From: Ignavibacteria bacterium
GTDB lineage: Bacteria; Bacteroidota; Ignavibacteria; Ignavibacteriales; Ignavibacteriaceae
NCBI GenBank assembly: GCA_021286645.1
Contig: JAJTBZ010000004.1
Coordinates: forward strand, 1-55,897
Reading direction: 5' to 3'
DNA: 55,897 bases
Of the stretch, positions 45,871 to 53,400 are shown one piece after another. Each line of letters opens with the position of its first letter. The first letter of the stretch is position 1. The translations under genes and the position numbers were made by a program. Below the pieces are notes generated by a model. That model was not told the DNA's origin. It saw only the letters and a program-made list of their open reading frames with translations, and ran no database searches.

Positions 45871-47571
45871 ATGGAAGAAACTACCAACGCAGTTAATGAA
45901 TCGAAGGCAACTAACTTCATTCATGAAATCATTGAAGATGATATTAATAATAAAAAATATTCTACACGAATTAATACCCGCTTCCCACCCGAACCAAATG
46001 GGTACTTGCACATCGGTCATGCAAAATCCATTTGCTTGAATTTTGGCATAGCGGAGAAATATGATGGCTGGTGTAACCTTCGTTTTGATGATACAAACCC
46101 TTCGAAAGAAGAAGTTGAATATGTAGAATCTATTAAAGAAGATGTACATTGGCTCGGTTTCGATTGGGGAGGTCGTGAATATTATGCCTCTGACTATTTT
46201 CAGCAGTTATACGATTGGGCTGAAGAATTAATTAAACAAGGTAAAGCGTATGTTTGTGAGCTTACTCCAGAACAAATGCGCGAATACCGGGGTACATTAA
46301 CAGAGCCTGGTAAAGAAAGCCCTTATCGGAATAGAACAAGTGAAGAAAACCTGGATCTGTTCAGACGAATGAAAGCCGGGGAATTTCCCGATGGGTCAAA
46401 AACTTTGCGCGCTAAAATCGATATGGCATCTCCCAATGTAAATTTTAGAGATCCTATCCTCTACCGTATTATGCATCAGGAGCACCACCGCACGGGCGAT
46501 GCCTGGTGTATTTATCCAATGTATGACTGGGCACACGGCCAAAGTGACTCTATTGAAAATATCACCCACTCAATTTGTACATTAGAATTCGAAAATCACA
46601 GACCATTATATGATTGGTTCATTAATCAGCTTTCAATTCATCATCCACAGCAGATTGAATTTGCGCGATTAAATCTTTCATATACCGTAATGAGTAAAAG
46701 AAAATTATTGCAATTAGTGAATGACGGTGATGTAGCCGGTTGGGACGATCCTCGTATGCCAACCATTTCCGGGCTTCGCAGACGCGGATATACACCTGAA
46801 TCAATTCGTAATTTCGCCGAAAAAATCGGTGTCGCTCGCCGGGATAATGTTATCGATGTTGCATTGTTAGAGAATTGTATTCGGGAAGATCTGAACAAAC
46901 GCGCGCTACGCCGGATGGCAGTTTTACAACCATTGAAGGTTGTTATCGATAATTATCCGGAAGGACAGATAGAGACTTTAGAAGCTATTAATAATCCTGA
47001 AGATTCGACTGCAGGAACACGACAGATTGAATTTTCACGAGAGTTGTTCATTGAGCAGGATGACTTTATGGAAATCCCCCCTGCACAATATTATCGCTTA
47101 TCCGTAGGCAAGGAAGTACGCCTTCGCTACGCGTATATTGTTAAATGTACCGGATTTGAGAAAGATGAAAATGGCAATATCACTGTAGTACATTGCGAAT
47201 ACGATCCCGAAACTAAAAGTGGTTCAGGTACCGCGAGTAAGAAGAAAGTTAAAGGAACTATTCACTGGGTGGCTGCGCATAATGCCGCTCATGCAGAAGT
47301 TAGGTTGTATGATAGATTGTTTAACGTAGAAGATCCTGCCGGCGTTAAAGATGTTGACTGGAAAGCAACCATCAACAATAACTCACTTGTAGTTCTCCCG
47401 AATTCTTATGTAGAACCATCTTTATTAACAACTCAGCCGGGCGATAAATTTCAGTTTGAACGCCTGGGCTATTTCTGTACCGATAAAGAAAGCCCGACAG
47501 ATAAACCTGTGTTTAACAGGACAGTTACGTTACGTGATACCTGGGCTAAAATAGAAAAGAAGAACAATTAA
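45871..47571 (+). CDS. glnS: Glutamine--tRNA ligase
   Basis: Class I synthetase that charges tRNA-Gln directly, 566 residues (E. coli GlnRS has 554). '[16 protein letters not shown]' gives HIGH at 47-50, '[10 protein letters not shown]' follows, and the KMSKS loop is '[11 protein letters not shown]'. The two C-terminal beta-barrels of the GlnRS anticodon-binding domain are present ('[17 protein letters not shown]' and '[21 protein letters not shown]'). Presence of GlnRS suggests no need for the transamidation route to Gln-tRNA. The close pairing with gltX gives both Glu/Gln enzymes in one operon. A hairpin follows the stop. Confidence 0.97.
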   Translation: MEETTNAVNESKATNFIHEIIEDDINNKKYSTRINTRFPPEPNGYLHIGHAKSICLNFGIAEKYDGWCNLRFDDTNPSKEEVEYVESIKEDVHWLGFDWGGREYYASDYFQQLYDWAEELIKQGKAYVCELTPEQMREYRGTLTEPGKESPYRNRTSEENLDLFRRMKAGEFPDGSKTLRAKIDMASPNVNFRDPILYRIMHQEHHRTGDAWCIYPMYDWAHGQSDSIENITHSICTLEFENHRPLYDWFINQLSIHHPQQIEFARLNLSYTVMSKRKLLQLVNDGDVAGWDDPRMPTISGLRRRGYTPESIRNFAEKIGVARRDNVIDVALLENCIREDLNKRALRRMAVLQPLKVVIDNYPEGQIETLEAINNPEDSTAGTRQIEFSRELFIEQDDFMEIPPAQYYRLSVGKEVRLRYAYIVKCTGFEKDENGNITVVHCEYDPETKSGSGTASKKKVKGTIHWVAAHNAAHAEVRLYDRLFNVEDPAGVKDVDWKATINNNSLVVLPNSYVEPSLLTTQPGDKFQFERLGYFCTDKESPTDKPVFNRTVTLRDTWAKIEKKNN

Positions 47572-47579
47572 GATATGAG

Positions 47580-47609
47580 GCCGGATAGGCAAATTGCTTA
47601 TCCGGCTTT
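47580..47609 (+). terminator. Probable terminator after glnS
   Basis: Stem GCCGGATA (47580-47587) and TATCCGGC (47599-47606) with an 11-base loop that pairs further (GC/GC), followed by TTTAATATATTT. The T tract is interrupted. It lies between the convergent glnS and murB stops. Confidence 0.55.
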
Positions 47610-48618
47610 AATATATTTGTACTTCCGGTTCAATTTTTATTTGGAATTTCTTTTCTACGGTTTCAATAATTTTACGTGCTAAATCGAGAATCTCACCGGC
47701 TGTAGCATTTCCATAATTCACTAAAACCAATGGTTGTTTATGAAATGTTCCTGTATTCCCCATTCTGACTCCTTTCCAACCAGATTTCTCAATCAGCCAG
47801 GCAGCAGAAATTTTAACCATGTTCATCTCTGTAAAACCAGGAATGTCAGGAAATTCCCTTTGCAGTTTTTTATAGTCATCCAGTGGAATTATTGGATTTT
47901 TAAAGAAACTCCCGGCATTGCCCAAGATATCCGGATCGGGTAATTTATTTGTCCGAATACTAAGTATGGCTTCACGAAGCGCAACAGGAGTCAACTCCGG
48001 TGTAGCAACAGACTGTAATTTTTCAGCCAGAGAAGGATAGGATACGTTGGGAGTTGGAATTTTGGATAGTTTTATCTGTATAGAATGGATAAAGGTTCTG
48101 TTCCTCAGTTCATTTTTAAAGATGCTATCCCGATAACCGAAGCAGCAATCTGCTTTTTTTAATTCTCTACATTCAGCGGTCTTAAAATCAAAGAAATTAA
48201 CTGATTCAATTACTTGTTCAACTTCCTGACCATAAGCCCCAATATTTTGAATAGGTGCCGCTCCACAGGTACCCGGGATACCTGACATATTTTCAATTCC
48301 CCAATAACCGTGAGAGGCGCAGTAAGCTGTCAATTCATCCCATAACGTACCGGAATGAACAAGAATACTAACAAAATCATCGGTCTCCCCTACCAAATCG
48401 ATACCCTGAATTTTATTAATCAGTACAGTTCCCGGCCAATCCTCTTTAAATAGAACATTACTTCCCCCACCTAAAATAACAATAGGGTGTGTAAGTTTGT
48501 TATTAGTAATCAGGGTAAGGAATTGCTGAAGCGATTCAATCTCAACCAAAGCGGTTGCCCTGGAAGCAACATGAAAAGTATGATATTTGGATAAATCGAT
48601 ATTTGTATATGATTTCAT
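47608..48618 (-). CDS. murB: UDP-N-acetylenolpyruvoylglucosamine reductase
   Basis: FAD/NADPH enzyme of peptidoglycan precursor synthesis (UDP-MurNAc formation), 336 residues from ATG 48618. A TTG at 48648 would begin inside the terminator hairpin of the preceding gene and is rejected. It is of the E. coli-like type I form: 'ILGGGSNVLF' binds FAD, 'GIPGTCGAAPIQNIGAYGQEV' and 'CCFGYRDSIFK' carry the Tyr/Arg region, 'LGNAGSFFKNP' holds the catalytic Ser, and the final 'IEPEVQIY' holds the conserved Glu. It appears to be a single-gene unit, convergent with glnS. Confidence 0.96.
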   Translation of the reverse strand: MKSYTNIDLSKYHTFHVASRATALVEIESLQQFLTLITNNKLTHPIVILGGGSNVLFKEDWPGTVLINKIQGIDLVGETDDFVSILVHSGTLWDELTAYCASHGYWGIENMSGIPGTCGAAPIQNIGAYGQEVEQVIESVNFFDFKTAECRELKKADCCFGYRDSIFKNELRNRTFIHSIQIKLSKIPTPNVSYPSLAEKLQSVATPELTPVALREAILSIRTNKLPDPDILGNAGSFFKNPIIPLDDYKKLQREFPDIPGFTEMNMVKISAAWLIEKSGWKGVRMGNTGTFHKQPLVLVNYGNATAGEILDLARKIIETVEKKFQIKIEPEVQIY

Positions 48619-48631
48619 AATGATATAAAAT

Positions 48632-48668
48632 AAAAAAACCCGGCACAACCTTTCGGGTTCATGCCGGG
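48632..48668 (-). terminator. Rho-independent terminator after the BNR-repeat T9SS gene
   Basis: Stem CCCGGCA (48639-48645) with TGCCGGG (48662-48668), extended inside by AACC/GGTT. On the minus strand it is followed by seven T (48632-48638 are A on the plus strand). It lies between the BNR-repeat gene and murB. Confidence 0.88.
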
Positions 48669-48690
48669 ATCAAATTCAAAGGACTAATAC

Positions 48691-50202
48691 TTATTTCAGT
48701 ACAGTCATTTTGTTTGTTTTTACAAAACCATCAACTTTTAAAGTATAATAGTAAATACCACTGCCTAATTTCGTTGCATCAAAACCAACTTTATGCAAAC
48801 CGGCAGGAACAATACCATTAACTAAAGAAGCAACTTCAACACCAATCGCATTGTAAACTTTCAATGAAACGAATTGTTCATTCGCAACAGAGTAAGAAAT
48901 GGTTGTTGTTGGGTTGAACGGATTAGGATAATTCTGATCTAAAGCAAACGAAGCTTTTACCTTGTTGTTTACTTCAACAGTTTTGCTTACTGTCGCGTCG
49001 CCATTGTAATCGAGCTGGCGAAGTCTGTAATAAACAACCTGGCTATTAACTGCAGAAATATCTTCCTGATAAGTATAAGCATTTCTATTTGTTGTTGAGC
49101 CATTGCCTTTTACAAAACCAACAGTCTTCCAACTATTCATGTCAGAACTTCTTTGAATTTCAAAGCCCTGATTATTTTGCTCAGAAGCGGTTGCCCATGA
49201 AAGCTGAGCGAAATTACCAATAACGCGAGCAGAGAAAGAAGAAAGTTCTACCGGTGTGAATGATGCGGAATATTTGTAAATTTTTGCATCGTTACGTACT
49301 GCATACACTGTATACTGGTTGCCGCTAACACCAACTGAAATATGATTAAAAGCACCAACGCCGGAAACAAAAAGATCTTGAGCCCAGGTAGCACCGTCAT
49401 CAGTACTCTTGTAAATAGCGGCCTGACGGATATACCACCAGTTAGTGCCAACATTTGCAATACCGGAAATACTATCAGTTTTACCGGTAACTGCAGTCCA
49501 GTTAGCGCCTGCATTAGTGGTTCCTAATAATGCGTTACCACCAACAAAACCTTTATTTGCATCTTTGAAACAAAGTCCGAATGTATTGGTATCTGCTGCA
49601 GGATGTGTCTGTGCAACCCAAGTAGCACCGGCATCGGTAGAACGATAAACGCGGGCATTATTTGTACCGAACCAAATATTGTTGCCAACAGCAGACATGG
49701 CGTTATTCCAGCCAGCTTCTGCACCAACAGCGCTTAACTGTGCTGATGAAGCCCATGTAGCGCCACCATCGGTAGTTTTTAATGTAACCCATTTACCAGC
49801 CTGAGGATCGCCCATAGCATAACCATTGGTAGCCGATATCATGCAGATACCATCAATGAAGCCAGGATTAGCTGTATAAACTTTGGTCCATGTAGAACCG
49901 CCGTTAGTTGTTCTGAAAATGTTGGTCGCACCGGGAGAAGTGGAAACGAAACATGTATTGGCGTCAACAGCGTTAACAACATAAATATCATCGACAATTG
50001 AACTGCCACCAACGTTTGTCCATGTAGTACCGCCATCAGTTGTACGTAATACAACACCTGAACCACCACCGATCCAACAAACTGATTTGCTCGGAGCACT
50101 AACAGATACTAAACCTACCAATGACGGTGAAGTTTGCGATGTCCATTGTGCGAAAACCGAACTAGTTAATAGAAGCAAAGCTAAAAAGAACCAATTTTTC
50201 AT
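48691..50202 (-). CDS. Secreted BNR/Ycf48-like propeller with T9SS type A sorting domain
   Basis: An exported 503-residue protein with a signal peptide (about 1-18, 'MKNWFFLALLLLTSSVFA'). Residues about 40-310 hold at least six Asp-box (BNR) turns, S/T-x-D/N-x-G-x-T/N-W, such as 'TTDGGTTW', 'TTNGGSTW', 'TTDGGATW', 'STDAGATW', 'TTNAGANW' and 'STDDGATW'. These form a beta-propeller of the Ycf48/sialidase-like shape; no sialidase catalytic set is seen, so a binding or structural role is likelier. A fibronectin-like 'PVELSSFSARV' domain and a T9SS type A sorting domain ('DQNYPNPFNPTTTISY' ... 'KMTVLK') follow. A strong GAGGAGG lies upstream, and a terminator lies behind it. It is the smallest T9SS cargo here. 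Confidence 0.93.
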   Translation of the reverse strand: MKNWFFLALLLLTSSVFAQWTSQTSPSLVGLVSVSAPSKSVCWIGGGSGVVLRTTDGGTTWTNVGGSSIVDDIYVVNAVDANTCFVSTSPGATNIFRTTNGGSTWTKVYTANPGFIDGICMISATNGYAMGDPQAGKWVTLKTTDGGATWASSAQLSAVGAEAGWNNAMSAVGNNIWFGTNNARVYRSTDAGATWVAQTHPAADTNTFGLCFKDANKGFVGGNALLGTTNAGANWTAVTGKTDSISGIANVGTNWWYIRQAAIYKSTDDGATWAQDLFVSGVGAFNHISVGVSGNQYTVYAVRNDAKIYKYSASFTPVELSSFSARVIGNFAQLSWATASEQNNQGFEIQRSSDMNSWKTVGFVKGNGSTTNRNAYTYQEDISAVNSQVVYYRLRQLDYNGDATVSKTVEVNNKVKASFALDQNYPNPFNPTTTISYSVANEQFVSLKVYNAIGVEVASLVNGIVPAGLHKVGFDATKLGSGIYYYTLKVDGFVKTNKMTVLK

Positions 50203-50412
50203 TTGTGCCTCCTCGTATATTAATGAATAAAGATAAATTAAATTATTTAATATTTACCTGCGGCCAGGTTAAATTTCAAATTCGTCAGGTCTTAAATAAA
50301 GAATTTACTAAATCTGCTAACTGATGGAAAATAATTTAACAATTTTATCCTAAACTTAATACTTTTTTTTTGTAAAAAGCTAAATTCATAAACCCATTCT
50401 GCAAGAGAGTAC
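50203..50412. other. Intergenic region upstream of the BNR-repeat gene
   Basis: About 210 bp of AT-rich DNA carrying the promoter of the BNR-repeat gene (minus strand); a TATCTTTA, one base off the TAnnTTTG form, lies about 30 bp before the start. No gene is evident. The terminator of the next gene lies at its right end. Confidence 0.4.
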
Positions 50413-50446
50413 AAAAAAAAGACTGTCCCCTTTTCAGAGGACAGTC
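50413..50446 (-). terminator. Rho-independent terminator after the second giant beta-helix gene
   Basis: Eight-base stem GACTGTCC (50421-50428) and GGACAGTC (50439-50446). On the minus strand it is followed by eight T (50413-50420). It lies 23 bp past the stop. Confidence 0.88.
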
Positions 50447-50469
50447 TCAAATAATCGTTCAACAACTAA

Positions 50470-53400
50470 TTATTGATTGTTGCTTTTCTGCGAATCAGCT
50501 TTTTTAACCTGCTGATTTGTTGCCGGACGAACATGAACATGCTTAACTCTTTTTGAAGGAGGAGGCAGTGGAAGTGATGATGATACATATACGTACGAAC
50601 TATTATCAACACAGATCATGTCGTTAAAGTCAGCACCACCATCGCCGTTCACATCGGTAATAATGTATCCGGTATTGTAATTAAACGAATCATTATCGAT
50701 CAGGAGCATATCAGAGAAATCTACACCACCCGACTGATCACAATCGCCGCCATAAATACAATACTTATCACCAACGAGCGCCAGGTTGTTGCCATAAGCT
50801 TCTTCCTGAGCATCACTGAAATCATAAGTAAGTGCCTTATTGGTAAAGGTAACCGGGTTTGCACTTGCAGTCTCAATACTTGTTCTATGACGAACAGTAA
50901 GATAATAACTGCCTGAAGGGTTAGCTTTCTTGAATATATATGTACCGGCACCGGTTACAGAATCAATAAACGCCTGCGCGCTATCTACTGTCACATAAGT
51001 ATCAACAGTTTTTAGAACAGCGCAAACAGTGTCACGAGACATCATACCGGTAGCACCGTCATAATAGAACTGTAAAACAGTTTTCATATCCAACTGTGAA
51101 TACAATTTTTCAGTTTGTTCGTCACAACCCATATACGGTACTACAGAAGAACGGGTATCGCCGTCAAAATCTGTTGTCACGGGAACAACTGCACCCTGTA
51201 GGCTAAAGCTGCCAATACTGGCACCTGCAAGGTGTAAATCATTTGTTGATGTAAAGTTCACAGCCGCATTAGATGTATGAGCATCTAGTGCAGAAGCTGC
51301 CTGCCATGAAGCAAGTGTCTGGCAATCGACAGCCGTGCTACCCGATGCGATTGGGTAATACTGTGCGATATAACCAAATGTATTGGCAGGATCTACATAG
51401 AAATCATTGTAATCACTGGTTAACGTGCTTAAATGAAATGTACGGAAAGCATAGTGTTTACCAGTTGATGAACCGCCGTTATTACGAAGGTTAACAATAA
51501 TATTATTCTTAACAATATCAGCATTATCAGAAGTTCTTCTCCAGCCATAGCTGTTTGAACTTCCTGATGCCTGGGTACCTGTCAATGAAATGGTATTATA
51601 ATAAAACGATGCGTCTGCACCGGCTTTATCGATACCGGCAACCAACTGATTAGCTTTAATGGTGTCACCAAGTGCAATCATATTGTTAGCTACAGTAAGA
51701 TTAATACCTGCATTAAGAACAATACCGCGAACATAACTCGCACTAACGTTTGTGTTATCAGTATTCAGATTATAGATTTTATTACCTGATATACTGTTCG
51801 TACCACCGGTAGTCGGGCCGCTATAATAAATACCATATATATATTGTAAAACAGTGGTATTGGTGCTGTTGACATTATAAATTGTATTGGTATTTACTAA
51901 CTGGTTCTGCGCGGTAGTATTTAAGAGAATACCATATAAACCGGCATCAGATCCTGATTTCGTGTTTGTACCGGCATAATTCAGATCATGAATTGTATTT
52001 CCGGTAATAGTATTGTTGTTTGTCGGGGCCCAAATACCACGTAAAACAGATGTGTAGCCTAAACCATTATGGGTAAGGTTCTGAATTGTGTTATTGCGAA
52101 TCTGGGTTGTACCATACATACCTGAAGTTTCATAAATACCATTCATGATACCTTTCATGTATAATACACGGATACTATTTGCAACGGTACCGCCAATGAT
52201 ATTATTCTGTACGCTGAAATTGGTGTAACCGGGGCTGACACCAAGCCGCATACCATCAACATAGGTATTACTTGTAGTATCAGAATAAAGAATTGATGAA
52301 GTATCAGCATGAGTTACAGTGATACCACCAATTATATTCTTGTTTGACTGTGAACCGATATTCAATACATCATTGGAAGAAGTATTGCCAAGGCGAATAC
52401 CATCGATGTATGATGTATTTGGAGAGTTCGTCATGGTAATCTTAATAGCGTCATTTGATGTTAATGAACCAATAAGGTTATCAGCAGTAGTACCAATGTT
52501 CGCGCTGCCATCTGACATATAGATACCATAGAACAATGAAGAAGTTGAACCACTTGACTGTGGAGTCGTAGTCAGATCAAATTTCGATACTGTGTTACCC
52601 TGAATATTTGACGGGGTTGTAGTTCCAACAGTACTAAGAGCAATTGCCCAAATTTTGTTTTCATAAGGGCCATTGAGAACAAAGTTACCGTCACCACCGG
52701 CAGGACCGTTACCGCCAACATAGTTATTGTTAACAGTAAAGTTATTACCTGTAGCTGTAGAAATATATACACCGTAATACGTATTTTTAATTACTGCAGT
52801 TCTGGCAGTCTTATAATAGAAGTTATTATTTGTTATGGTCCAGGCATTGTTGTAGTTTCCTAAATAAACGCCCGCGCATGCGCCACCGTTTGCATCGGTG
52901 GTGTACCAGTCATAAATATTACAATTAGTAATACTATTGTTGCCATTATCAATTGTAGATGATGAACCTGAGGAGAAAACACCTTTTGCATAGGTACCAT
53001 TACAGTTAATATCACAATTGTCAACAGTATTATTATCGTTTCCGGTAGTTGTACCTGTTGAGAATAACAAAGCACCTGAACTTGCAACACCATTCGAAGC
53101 ACTAATAGTCAGATACTTCAGAGTGTTATTTGTAGCATCTTTAATATAACGAACAACCGGGCCGCCTGAGTTTGCAACTGTTAAGTCTTTCGAGCTGCCT
53201 GAACCGCCTGCACGACCATCAATAATCATATTGTCAACGCCATTGAAGTCAAATAATGCAACGGCTGAAGTTCCGGAAATAGTCTTACCGGTAACACCGG
53301 ATGCAGGACGGATTGTAACGGTATAATTATGACCTTCGTCTGCAAAAGGATATAACACTAAAGGAGCTGTTTCGGTACCGGTATATGAAGAATTTAATTC

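Noticed and set aside
48619-48648. Upstream TTG start for murB
   Set aside because: It would place translation start within the terminator hairpin of the neighbouring gene, and the ATG at 48618 gives the standard MurB N-terminus.
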